Made by a program: the position numbers and the translations under genes. A stretch of DNA of 64,000 nt from positions 72,283,283 to 72,347,282 of the forward strand of contig CM040427.1 in the NCBI GenBank assembly GCA_022702705.1, in the 5' to 3' direction. Position 1 is the stretch's first letter. Each line of letters starts with the position of its first letter. Below the pieces are notes generated by a model that searched no databases, was not told the origin of the DNA, and worked only from the letters and a program-made list of their open reading frames with translations. Shown piece by piece: positions 11,241-22,794 of the stretch. The DNA comes from Papilionanthe hookeriana x Papilionanthe teres. Lineage: Eukaryota; Streptophyta; Magnoliopsida; Asparagales; Orchidaceae.

Positions 11241-13575
11241 AAGTCCCGTGTGCATTTCTCTCCATCCCCCTAGAAGTGGACATGCTCTCGTAGCTTTTCC
11301 TTCATAGGGTAATTGGCTCTTTTTGGTCGCTTAGGTTGCGTAGCCTCATCACTAACCTAGGTTTGATAAAAAATTTAGCAGCTTCCAACAAGTACACTGT
11401 GCCTCAATGGCGCACACACTTGTTGGGGGTCCTTTGTTGGCATCAATTTTTGATGTGACGAGTGTAGAATGTCTGCTCGAGCGTCAGGGAACCTTGCTTG
11501 ATGCATGTGTTGACCCATATAGCGCAAGACATCCATTTGAGAAATTTAGACGCGTGTTGAGGGGCATGCAACAGGGTAATTATACTAGACTTTGACTTTC
11601 GTTTAAGCGAAGGCCGGTCGGCATTTTGCACGTCGGATGGCTTTAGTCGGGCCAACATGTATTATTCATCGCGCCGCGCGCGAAATTTAACTCGAATTGG
11701 CCTGATCGTCATCGAAGTTATCTAGATGACCCCTGACGACGAAAAGAACCACACGAGTGTGTCAGAGACGTCAATTTTACCTAAGGAGGATGTTTATTTT
11801 GCTACGACACCGCGGACGGGTTTAAAATATGCGAATTATTGTTTTTGATATTTTCCTTGAGCCGCACCCCCACTTTCTTCTCTCTCACGAAAAGAAGCCC
11901 GCCTGTAGCCTCTTCTCCTCTCCAGCGCTCTTCGCCGGAGCTTCTCTCCTTGCCGGTGAGGCCCGATGCCTCCGGCCACGTCCAGACAGCCTTCAACCGC
12001 CCGCCAAGCAGCCTTCCCTTCGCCGGATTTCGCGAAGAGGCAACTCGAGCTCCCTCCTTGTTCGGTGCTTACCTCCTCGTCGTTCCTCCTCGTCACCGGC
12101 GAAGCTCGATGCCACCAGCCTTCATCGCGCCGATCTAGCCCGCCGGCTCGCCCCACTTGGTTGTCGTGAAGCCTCGCTGACGTCCTCCCTCTCGGCCTCA
12201 GCGAACTCCCTTGGGCAGTGCCGCTCGCAACAAATAGAGATACACAACTCCCATTTTTCATCTCTGTTCTGAATTGCTCTTATCCAAAAGAACTTGGGAA
12301 GGCAAAAAGGATAAGTGTGGATCTTTGTAACTTGCATGCATAAAAATATGAGTTTGTAGCATCGAACCCTCGTGCAAAAATCTTTGTGATTCATTGTGAG
12401 GTAAATTTAAACATTCCTCGATCTGTCCAAACCCTTCTCGAAGGTATATGTTTCGTTTGCACTTCCATATGAGAAAATCATTTACATTGGGTACTTTGCA
12501 TACCTCACTCGTTTGCCTTCCTCGTGTTTCATTGCGAGATCTGCCGAGAAGTGCACCTCTTGCCCTCACTAGCTTCCTGCTTTCCCTGTGCCTTGCTGCA
12601 AGACTCGCTGGAAAGTACAATGACGCATGGACTAGACTCTGATGGCTTGACGTGTAGGCTCTCCTTCAACATAAAGAGAACACATCTGCAACCATCACAG
12701 TGGTGAGATCTTCCAACTCCTACCTACCCCTAGGTTTAGTTCTGTGTAGGTGTATGGTTTCGATCTCCCACACAGGGTGCGTGCACCGGCGTGAGCCGGC
12801 GCAACGACGCTCCTATGTGATGGATCGTTGATTCCCTAGAGGAAATTGTAGGGTAGGGATCCTGTACTTGGCCAAACATCCTCCGTAGAGCCGAGTGCCT
12901 CCCCGTTGTTGTGAGCCTTAGCACTAGTCCTGATGGGTCGGAGTCTCTCACTCACCTTGCTCTGGATTCCCTAGTTTTACTTGGAGAAACTGGGAGGTCA
13001 GACTTGGCAAAGCGAGAGAAGCTTTATAGCTGGCTCTCTTTACAAAGTTTGGAGGAGTTCGCTAAATGAGAAAAGCTTTGTAGATAGCCCATTTCGCGAC
13101 GTCATGGAGAGTTTCCCCCTCGGATATCCGGGGAGAGACTCCCCACATTCCCTCACCAAAGCAAGAGGCGGCGATGCCGCACATCCAAGGGTCTCAACCC
13201 TAGGTTTCCAAGCGAGGTCGTTAGTACGAGCGTGACTCGCTATCACATGTGGTCACTTGCACCTCATTGTTTACATGTGTATGTCTTGCATGACATATCT
13301 CACATTTGCACTCTGCACCCTACACCTTACATTTGTACTTTGTACTTCGCATATTGCATATCGCATTTGCACTTACACTACTCGTGCCTCAATCAGTCAT
13401 CTTGGACCAGTTGGCACTGCCTATGCCCCGATCGGTCGCCCCAGATCGATCGACACAATACTTCAGCTCAACTAGTTACCCTGATACTGTTGACCAATAC
13501 TTGCATCATTACATGTGCATGTGTATGTCTGTTTGCTTGCATCTTGCCTCGCATATGTTTGTCTGCATAAAGTTT
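11241..13575. other. Unclassified GC-richer repeat DNA
   Basis: No gene can be supported. 11830-12240 is C/T-rich and open in several frames on both strands at once, giving Ser/Pro/Arg-rich translations, which is what such composition yields by chance. 13230-13400 is rich in TTGCA/CTTGCA words. The whole looks like leader or spacer DNA of a large retroelement, but no LTR edge, primer site or protein domain was found. Confidence 0.5.
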
Positions 13576-13858
13576 GGTCACTGCCATCTCAGCACACCTT
13601 TCTCGGGCCACTGCCTCCACAGCATGCCCATCTTCGGGTCACTACCTCCGCAGCACACCCATTCTCTCAGGCCCCTGTCTCCACGATATGCCCATCCTTT
13701 GGGTGTCTGTCGCTATGACACACCCATTTCTCGGGCCTCTGTCTCTACGGCATGCTCACCTTCGGGTCACTGCCTGACGACACGCCCATTTTTTCGGGCC
13801 ACTGCCTCCATGGTACGCCCATCTTTCATGAGTCACTGCCCCACGGTACACACATCAC
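13576..13858. repeat. 31-bp minisatellite, nine monomers
   Basis: Nine head-to-tail monomers of 30-34 bp with consensus GYCACTGCCTCCACGGCAYR CCCATYTTTCGG. Odd monomers tend to begin GTC and even ones GCC, giving a 62-64 bp dimer. The CTCTACGGC core is shared with the 10848-11240 array. The open frame across it is a by-product of repetition. Confidence 0.8.
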
Positions 13859-16318
13859 TTCTATCACATGATTGTCTGCATTTGCATTTGCATGTTTGTA
13901 TGGTAGCTAGCCAGGCTCGTTAGGAGAGTGACCCCGTGTCATTCGCGATGCCTTAATGAGCATTGCTTGCAGGGTTGATCCCAATGAGCAATGTGAATTA
14001 AGTCATCGGGATTGACACGAGTATGACTGTGCAAAAGATCCAATAGATATAACTCGTGTCACCTCTTTTTGTGACGCCCTTTAGATCCTTCGGATCTTTA
14101 AGTCGATGCCGGTGCAGTGACCCCGTCAAAGTCATACTATAACCAGACTTACCACGCACTTAGGCACTAGGTTAGTGCACTCTTCGTTAAATGGTGTGCT
14201 AGGCTAGGATTAGGATGATAGGTAATCTTTTTTATGCCTGACTATTGTTCTTTGATGGATTGATTACCCTAGCCAGGTATCTTTCTTCTGCTCTGTGATT
14301 GTGATGTGACTGCATGTTGCATATGTATGGTAGTATGTTAGGGCACTTTTCTGCTGGGAGCCATGTCTCTATGTGCATGCAGGTACCGCTATGGGGGAGA
14401 AAGTAATGATTTCTAACAATTTACTTACAGGTGTTGTTTAGCTCCCCCACTTATAAGGCATGGTGTATTATACGTCATATGCATGTGAGCTTTCCCGCTA
14501 ATACTTGTTTTCATGCAGGATTGAGTCTTTTTTTCCTATGTACTTTTAGAGTCTAGGAGAGTCCTGTAGCAGAAATAAGATACGGGCACGGGTTCCGAGG
14601 AGCTTTGAAGCAAAAACCACGTGGAGGGGACCAGGAGCAAATGCTCGTGCTCCGTATCTTAATTCTGCATTTTTATATTATTGTATAGAATTATGACCGG
14701 TCATGTATATGCGGAACCGATCGCTTTTACTGCTTTCCTAGGATATGTCGTCGGTCCAGCAGCATTTTGGCCTCTTTTATTTTATTATGGAGTGCTTTCT
14801 TTCTTGTTTTTATTGCATATTTGCTTGTTTGCTTGTGTTTTCCTTATTTCTTTCTGTGATCTGGGATTTCACGATACCATTTAGGCTCTTTAAGGACCCC
14901 AAAATTATAAACTTTATATGTTAAAAGTCCTAATAAAATATTCAATATAAATGAATTTTAGGATTAAAATATTCAAGATTTTAAAATATGTGCTTTTACT
15001 TTCTTGCATGGCCTTCGGGCCGGACTTTAAATGGTTTGCATTACATGGCTATCACCCAAGTCATACTAATAGGGCCTTCACATTATTTAAGGACCGCTCT
15101 AGATAACTGCATTCATATTTGCATATCCAGAGGAGGAGTCCCCGTGCTTCTCCAACCTGACTGACCCAGCATACTTTTATAGGTGATTGTCTAGTGCGCC
15201 TAGGGTGTTAGAAGGCTCCCCGACCTAGACGAGGTGTAAGTCCTTTTGTTTGGAGTGTTTCCAACTTTGTAGCTGAACCTCCCTTATCTCTTCTTTCCTG
15301 AGGCATACTTGTCACTTTGGCAGGTGTAAGACCCACCTCTTGGAGCTCCAGCTTATAGTCATAGGATATAGTTTCTTTCCTCTGACCTTAGGGCTACCGA
15401 GGTCCCCGTGGATAATGCAATTCTTGGATTGCTGACCAGGGATCTCAGGACGTGTTGGGTCAACTACCTTCACGACCGGGTAAACTTAGGGTCCTACTGC
15501 TTGGGATGACGGGTCTGTGGTACCCCGACTTGGCTACCTCTACCCCTTTAGGATTACTCCTCCCTTCCTTTGACTACCCCTATTGAGCCCTTTCTTTCCT
15601 TGACTTCGTTGATATCATTTTGACGGCCCGATGCCGATGAGCTGCTGCCCGTTTGGGATACGATGATTTTTCCTCTGCCCTTATGGCCCGGATTTGCTTT
15701 AAGTGTTGGAATATCCCCGTCGAGATGATTCAGGTTATTCCGTGGGCGCCGTATGCTAATGAGTCTGTTATCCACGTTGGGAATGTGAGAGACTCACTCT
15801 CTGTCCCATGTCCTAGTGGGAGCTTTGAAAACATTGGGACTTTCCCACACTGAATAACCTTCCTTTAATTGCTTATACCCCAGGTTCATGATATTATAAG
15901 CGAAACTCCTTTTTTCGAGAGTATTCTCGGGTACCCCCCAAGATGTAATTAACCAAGTGGGATACGTCCCCTTGAGAGTGCTCTTGACCCCAGAACAGGC
16001 ACCTACACCTAACTCTCTGGTTATGGGTAGTCTACGTAGGCATTCTTTCACGGATATCGGTTCAAGGTGCCTCCGCCCGATCTTGTTTGGGCGGACATGC
16101 TTGGCCTATCCTTGCGAGGTTTACCGCACGTAGGCTCTCCATGTTTTATGTTTTCTCTTGTTTGTCGTTTTATTGTATGTCCCTTCTTATTTGGTTCATT
16201 TCCTCCTTAAATCACTTATTTGATTCAGGAGGAAGATTTATTCGAATAAGGGAAATATACGATGATCGACAGGCTGGCAACTCCTTCTAAAATAAAAGAG
16301 AGAAAAACGAACGAAAAC
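13859..16318. other. Unclassified transposon-derived DNA
   Basis: No gene or recognised domain. A purine run ATGGGGGAGAAAG at 14391-14403 looks like a polypurine tract but no matching LTR was located. Short ORFs at 14681-14884 and 15653-15853 give no recognised protein. The region ends abruptly at 16318/16319, where an Athila-like gag begins mid-domain, so this is a rearrangement or insertion junction. Confidence 0.5.
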
Positions 16319-16792
16319 ATCCTTGAAGGTGGAAAATACTTAGCTAGGAATTTCTTAGTTAACTCCTCCAAATTTTTAATAGAGTCGGGTGCTAATGAGT
16401 ATAACCACATTTTAGCCTTATCCCTTAGTGAGAATGGAAAAAGCCTTAGTCTAACAACATCGTCTGACATGTCATTATAACAAAATATAACACAAAGTTC
16501 TAGAAAACAAGATAAGTGTAAATAGGGTTTCTCCAAAGGAGTTCCATCAAACTGGTTGTTCTGCACCAGTTGGATCATCTCTGGATTTAGTTTAAACGAA
16601 TCAGCTTCTACGACAGAGATTTGTATACTTGAGTGAATTTCACATATCATAGGATTTACATAATCCCTCGATGATTTATGATAATTTTTCAAGTTATTAT
16701 TTTGAATATTTTTCATTTCCATTTTTAGCTTTTCAAGTCCTTTCTGTTTTTGATTTTTTTTGTTTTTTTTTTCTAACTCAGGTTCATAAGAC
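16319..16792 (-). pseudogene. Truncated Athila-like Gag N-terminal half
   Basis: The minus-strand frame gives SYEPELEKKNKKNQKQKG, then RDYVNPMICEIH, PEMIQLVQNNQFDGTPLEKP, FPFSLRDKAKMWLYSLAPDS and KFLAKYFPPSR. It is colinear with 7660-8058 and clearly the same protein. The frame continues into unrelated DNA down to 16225, where the translation loses all gag similarity. It shows that the family's start probably lies in the SYEPELEKK segment, upstream of the ATG used at 8058. The first codon of this open stretch is GTG, so the exact start is unsure. Confidence 0.82.
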
Positions 16793-17139
16793 ACAAGTCC
16801 TGCAGATCCTTTAGTTTATATATATAACACAACATACAATACATTAACAGGTAAACAAAAAATATTTTCAACACAAGAAAATATTTTCACAAACACTTTG
16901 TTTTTCACACAAATAGTTTCTTCACAAATCTTTTTTCATACAAAAAATACTTTTCACACAAAAATAGTTTTTACGACACTACAATTTTCCAACTCTAAGA
17001 CTAAATACTTCAATTAAATTCCTCTTAAAATTCAAGATTAGCCGCTGTGATCCCCGACAACGGCTCCAAAATCTTGATCCCCAATTACAATATACAAGCG
17101 TTTAATCCTTTAATTTTCTTGTTTAAATTTCTTTCTTTA
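16793..17139 (-). other. Leader with a second primer-site-like sequence
   Basis: AT-rich leader. At about 17053-17069 the + strand reads CCCCGACAACGGCTCCA, another near match to the tRNA-Asp 3' end. It is followed by AAAATCTTGATCCCCAATTA, which resembles the LTR edge. The leader thus appears to carry a duplicated primer-site/LTR-edge segment about 85 bp from the main one. Confidence 0.55.
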
Positions 17140-17150
17140 CAACGGTGCCA
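17140..17150 (-). other. Primer-binding site remnant, tRNA-Asp type
   Basis: The + strand reads CAACGGTGCCA, one mismatch from the CAACGGCGCCA tail of tRNA-Asp. It is followed by AAAACT and the TG of the LTR, the same spacing as at 8394-8416. Confidence 0.75.
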
Positions 17151-17156
17151 AAAACT

Positions 17157-18919
17157 TGACTCCAAAGCAAAGTAAGATTTCAATTATGTCTTTAAATAGT
17201 AGGGATTTTATGCAAGTATATGTATCGTTATCAAGTAATATAGAGCTTTCTAATTAAGCCCCAAATATCGATCCCACAAAGATCGAGGTTAATCACGGTG
17301 GCTTTCAAGAGAAGTTCTAGTCTATAATAACACTCCTTAGCTTGGAAGGTCGATAAAAGTTTGGTTTTGATTATATCTAGCAATTATCACTACAATACTA
17401 CTTCTACTCATAAATTAAAATACTTAAAAAAATTAGAAAGTGGGGTTGGATATATTAAAAATACCCTTCCTAGTACAATGAAATTTGTTACATGTGTAAA
17501 AGTATAAAAAGTAGCGAGAGAGATTGTGAAAAATAGAAGCAATTATATTTTTTACCCCTACTTGGTTTTATAAAGAACATAGGTTAATTTGATGATTTGA
17601 AATCTTATAGATGGGTTAGGCAGGGAAGATACTAGCTCTCACTCTAAAGTTTCCTCTTCTCCCTCCACCTGGGGGCTAACATCTCATAATAAAATTTTTC
17701 ACATCAAACCAAATTAGGGGCTTTAGTCTGTCACATTAAAGTCCTCTAATTCTACACCTCTTAAACATGCATATCTCCCTATTTACTTGCTTAATCATAT
17801 GGATGACATTCTCACTCATATAATCTCATGTGATTTTTACCAATAGTTGACTGAGACAATACCACATTGTTTCCTACATGTTCTCACAATAGATTTTAAG
17901 ATGCAAGTTGATCAAGTTTACTTGTAAATGAAAATCAAAGTAAAATCATCACAATATATTATAACTTTACTCAATTCTATATCCTGTATATGCATACTAA
18001 TTCATTGTAAGATGAAAGAGTAAAGAAACTACTCACTACACATGGAGAAACAACAACAACTTTTCATTGAATAACACTTTGAATACATACAAATAAAGTA
18101 CCAAATTCAAACCAAAATACAATGAAAATACTTATCTTTGATGGAAATCAAACTCTCCATGTATAGCAAAAACAATATCCTTCCAATCTCTCCAAGAACA
18201 AAGTAAAAGAAAAGAAGAAATTCTCACACTCTCTCTTTCTCTCTCACCTTGTCGCCCCAAGTAGGCTCACACCCAAGCCTTCACTTCTTCTACAAGTCTT
18301 CTTCTCCTCTTCTAATCTTCTCCTCCTAATTATCCCCCCTAATTATTCTCTTCTCCAAGAGTTCAAGAGTCTTTATAATTTCCCAAGGGATGCTTAAGTG
18401 TCTCTTCAAAAGTGTCCATATTCAATGAATCTTTTAAAGGGTGTCTCAAGTGCCTCATCACTTAAAAAACTTCTTATAAACCACTCAAATCCTTCTAGAA
18501 AGTATCTTTTATCATGTTCAACTAATTCCCCATGAGACACAATTCACAACGCTTTGAAAATAGTCCAAATCTGACGTATCTACTAAAAGTTATGTTAAAA
18601 ATCGTAACTGGCGGATATGCACCAATGTTTTGGCACATAGGCGCCACTGCCTGGCGGCTATGCACCAACTGGTGGCGCCTAGGTGCCAGACACAGGTCCA
18701 AAAGTGTATAGTTCGACCCGTTTTGCTCCGGTATGCTCCGGTTCAACCCATTTTGCTCCGGTATGCTCTAGTTTGGTCCATTTTTATTCCTTTTGCTCCA
18801 ATCACTCCAAATTCTTTAATTTGATGTACCTACAACTAAAACCATAAGAAAACATACCTTTATAGTGCAATATCATTATAAAATATAGCATAAAAAGTAG
18901 TATATTTTTAGGTTGAGCA
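17157..18919 (-). repeat. 5' LTR of the truncated element
   Basis: A 1763-bp LTR of the family, diverged from the 1054-3014 copy but colinear. It shares the GCAAGTATATGTATCGTT stretch near the primer side, the TAGCTCTCAC/GGGGCTAAC block near 17630-17690, and the U3 end with TAGTGCAATATCATTATAAA. The U3 module at 18605-18735 carries TGGCGCCTAGGTGCCA (14 of 16 bases palindromic) and a repeated CTATGCACCAA. Confidence 0.82.
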
Positions 18920-19375
18920 ATGCTCCTACTTGTCTCAGGCAACATTATATTTTAAGCATTTCATTCCTTCACATTATCTCGGTCATTGCAAGAGAAGGGT
19001 AGTTATTAACATCTCAAAATTCTCCAAACCAATTTATCCAAATAAGTTATCTTTAGATTTACGATTTTCATTTAAGAATAATTATTAGAAAAAAAATTTT
19101 AATGGACATTCCAAACTAAGGCGTCATAGTAGTATACTTGAATTAGCCTAAGAAATTTCTTACCTCGCTTCTTTGTGGAATTGATACTCTGGATCTTAAA
19201 AGAAAATCATGTATTAATTGAAACAATGTGTATACTTGCGTAGTACCCTTAGTGGGTAAACTATTTTTAAAATTTTATACCATTTTGATTTTGCACATTA
19301 GTCGCTAAATATAAATTGGATCAAGTTTTTATATCTTTTGGAAGCTAAATTACTGCGTAATTGTGGGTAGGGTTA
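18920..19375 (+). repeat. 5' LTR fragment (R/U5 side)
   Basis: It matches 24668-25115 colinearly, starting ATGCTCCTACTTGTC and ending TGGGTAGGGTTA. It lacks everything upstream, where the minus-strand copy (LTR to 18919) was inserted. Confidence 0.8.
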
Positions 19376-20760
19376 AGTTTTTTGCACAGTTACTGATGAG
19401 TCTACGACATGAACTTTAGGAGAATTATTAGTTGAACCTGTAAAACTTAGATTTAGAAATTGTAGTGTTACTATCCAGCGTGTTTAATTATTGTGTGTTC
19501 ATTTAAAAAAAATCTAAAATAACAAAATATTATTGATATTTGTCCTATTAGTTAAGTCTTTAAATTTGTATGCGTAGTTTAGGAACTGCAGACCATGAAT
19601 TATACAATTAAGATCGGGAGAGAAATTTTAGGAGGATTTTTAATCTGATATGACTCCATGAATTTACAGTAGAAATGACAGATCGACAAAATAATAAATA
19701 TTCATATTTGAATTATAATACTAGTCAATGACACATAATTATTAAGGAAAATTCATTTGGTCAATTGATTGAAACTAGCCATGAGATAAACAATCCTTAT
19801 TTTTAGTATTACAATCCAGGTTGGGAAAATCATTCAAACTTTAACTGGAATGATAATTTCGGATGAGAAGTTCAATTGTGAGAAGATAATAAATTTAATC
19901 AGATATGTAATTAGAATAATCAGGACGACTTTAATGATGGACTTTCCTTTCCTTATAAATTTAACTTCAACCCACAAAATGAGGAGAAGGAGTTATTATT
20001 AGAAGAGGTTGTGATTTAGATGAAGAGTTAACTAGAAAGTCTAGGGGCCGCAATAAAGAATATAGAAAACCAACGAGGGTAGATTGTTAATTCAATTAAC
20101 AGTTATCCTCCAAAGATTTTACTTAGTGACCCTGAGATAGACATCGAGGAGTAGAATAGTGAGCAAGATAAAGCCATCCAACTAAGAAGTGGAAGAGAAT
20201 TGGAGGATATGGTTCGAATAAATGTTGAGTTGAGAAAATAGGAAAAGGATATTGATAGAACAATGGATGAAATTTCTAAGGAATTTGAAAAATCTATTTC
20301 ATCAATAAAGTTAAATATAGAAAGACCACCTCCACTATTTCCTCAACCCCAAGGGGAAGGGTTAGAAGAAACTTGAGACAAAAAAAACATAGTAGAATTT
20401 GATCCAGAATCTGAATCATCTCAAGAGAATCTGATCCAAAATTTTGGAGATATTGAACTATTATATAAAAATTCATTTCTTATAAATTTTAAGGATGATA
20501 TTAATATGAAAATTAAGAAAATCATTAGAAGAATATTGGATTTAGAAAGAAAATTTGAATTAATCTTAAAAGACAAAGCTGTCTAAAAAACTAAAATTCA
20601 AGAATTTTATAGGGATACCTAGATCTGGAAATGATTGCGCTATTGATCAAGGATTACTTAAATGGAACTTTGATCTGAGAGAAATGTTTTATCTGGCTGA
20701 TGACGTTAAATCAAGCTCTTTGTGAGAGGCAATCCATTATTATCTTAGTTAATGTGTTTG
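19376..20760 (+). pseudogene. Gag/post-protease remnant of the plus-strand element
   Basis: Broken + strand frames. 19815-19860 encodes the Athila Gag stretch NPGWENHSNFNW. 20280-20345 gives ISKEFEKSISSIKLNIERPP. 20401-20560 gives ENLIQNFGDIE...FLINFKDDIN...RRILDLER, colinear with 5061-5549 of the minus-strand element. The protease expected between these blocks is absent, so the interior carries a deletion as well as many stops. Not translatable. The primer site after 19375 has decayed to about TTGCACAGTTA. Confidence 0.75.
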
Positions 20761-22780
20761 TGAGTTGTAATTGTTTGTGGTGTGATCTATTTATTTTAGT
20801 GTGGATTGATCAATTTGATCGATGATTGTGAATTTTTGGTTTGTTAGTGGATTGATTTGACCTTTGTGTGTTATTGTTGGTTGATGAGTTTGATTGATGT
20901 TGGTGGATTGTTTGGATTGTTAGTGGATTGATTTGATCTTTGGGTGTCATGAGAGAATTGATTCATTAACTTCTTATTATGGCTAATCTTGTATATGTTC
21001 TCTTGTAGTAGTTAGCTTGACGAGTCCACTATGACTCGGGTCTCAACCGAACTTGAGTTTGGGTAGTGACAGTTTCATCTCAATTTTGCTACTTCCTTTC
21101 TCTGACCATGTTTATATTCGGTAGGTAATGAACCAACTTGATGAAAAACTTGAGGATGATCTTACACCACCCTTATAATTGTTAGAGGAGCTTACTTAAA
21201 GGGATAGAGTGATGCTTGAGGTTAGTGTGTGCGAGCCAATAAATCAGGGATAATCATGTCCATAGGATTATAATCTATAAAACCATTTATATGTACCAAA
21301 TATATTAGTGAAGTGATTCTGTTTGGAAGTAAGGTAATGTGATGTGATGAGTCAAAGGAAGAATTAACCTCATTTATCATGTATGTTTGTGTTTGTATTA
21401 TAATAATATAGTGGACTTGGGGAACAGTCAAATATATATTTATATGTCGATACATGTTATGCTTCTTAGACCTTTTTTTAGTTCAATTATACTCTTGCAT
21501 GTTTAGTTTAGATTTACTTTCTATTGCAAATGATTCTGTCTTGATGAATACTTGTAGGTGTTTCTGATAAACATTTGTGGTAGATGAAATTTTTGAGCTA
21601 ATTTTTCTTCCTGCTTATATATTTTATATATTGAATGTTATACAAGTTAAAAATCAAGTTCAGGAGAAGAAGAAAAATAAATTTCAAAGTTAGTAGACTT
21701 CTTTTTAATGTAATATTATTGCAAGCATGTTTTAGGTTAGATTTTCTTTCTCCTGCATTCATTTTATCCTGATTATACATTTATATGAATTTGATAGAAT
21801 GTTATTGTAACTGATATATACAACTTTTACTTTTTCTTCCTGCTACATTTTATGGAATTGATTGTAAAATATTTATAAATTCAAGTTTAGGGGAAGAAGA
21901 AAAATAAAATTCAAAGTTAAACTTTACTTGTCCTAAAAGATACTACAAATAAATTTTAGTTGAAAAGTGATTTTTGTTATGTGGAGTTATCTTAAGATTA
22001 CTAAAATTTTAATTATAGAAATACATTAGGAAAACTTAGCAAATAATTCAGTAAAACGAATAAAACTAAAGTTAAGATGTTTAGTAGAAAATAGTAGAAA
22101 AATGATTTTACTATTTATAGTAGAAAAATTAAATTTTAAAAATTTAAAGATTTCTAGAATAACACTTTTTGAAGAATTTAGAGTATATTTAGTTTTTTTT
22201 CTAATACTACATTTTAAGTTAAGGAAAGAAAATAAGTCTTTAACTTTAGAAAAAGGATAATGAAATTAAAAATCATTAAAGTCTATCCAGATATAGTAAT
22301 CATCACATAAAAAAAGAAAAAAAATTAAGGATAAGAATAATCCTAAAATAAAAGAAAAAGAAAAGAAAATGAAAAAAATAAAAATAAATATGTAAAGAGA
22401 AGCTTGAAGATTATGACAAAATTAAAAATTGGTTTCACTTGAATTTTTCTAAGGAAGAAAATGTAGGATCAATCTCAAGCTTAATTTCAGAAAGTATTAG
22501 AAAATTGTTTTTAGAGATCATAAATTCTGAAATTAAAATTTTTCTAAGAATCCAAAGTTCGAAAAAATTTCAATTATTTCTGAATTAAATAAAAATCAGG
22601 ATTTCTTATAGCTTAATACTAAGTATTTTGATACCTTAGATATAATCTAATTTTCTGAATATTCTTCTAAGTCGGACTATAACATTTCTAAAACAAAATT
22701 TTAAGTCATCTTAAAGGAACCCACTAACACAAATCATTATATTTTAAAGTTGTAGAGTTACTTGAGAACAAGTAACGTTT
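20761..22780 (+). other. Non-coding 3' interior of the plus-strand element
   Basis: AT-rich DNA colinear with the reverse complement of 3030-5060, rich in TTGATT/GGATTG words near 20800-20940 and A-rich runs near 22300-22390. No gene. Confidence 0.65.
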
Positions 22781-22794
22781 AAGTTTGGGGAAAT
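22781..22794 (+). other. Polypurine tract
   Basis: AAGTTTGGGGAAAT immediately precedes the TG of the 3' LTR, the expected plus-strand priming site; the minus-strand relative has TAAGTTTGAGGATTT at the same place. Confidence 0.75.

Larger units (their letters stand above)
16319..18919 (-). mobile_element. Truncated Athila-like element (gag 5' half, leader, 5' LTR)
   Basis: A minus-strand copy of the same LTR family. Reading from right: LTR 18919-17157, primer-site remnant, leader, then gag, which stops at the 16318/16319 breakpoint inside the KYFPPSR motif. The 3' half and 3' LTR are missing. Its LTR end (CA at 18918-18919) abuts sequence that matches the middle of another LTR of the family, so it was inserted into the 5' LTR of the 18920-25115 copy. 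Confidence 0.82.

Noticed and set aside
11829..12272. 147-codon + strand ORF and a 141-codon minus-strand ORF
   Set aside because: Overlapping openness in at least four frames with Ser/Pro/Arg-rich translations is typical of GC-rich non-coding DNA.
13306..13923. 205-codon ORF
   Set aside because: It spans the 31-bp minisatellite and TTGCA-rich DNA; openness follows from repetition, monomer lengths of 30-34 bp would shift the frame, and there is no domain.
14391..14403. Polypurine tract ATGGGGGAGAAAG as evidence of another LTR element
   Set aside because: No LTR edge, primer site or repeated flank could be matched to it.
16225..16318. Extension of the truncated gag ORF
   Set aside because: The frame stays open past the breakpoint but the translation loses all gag similarity; it is unrelated flanking DNA.
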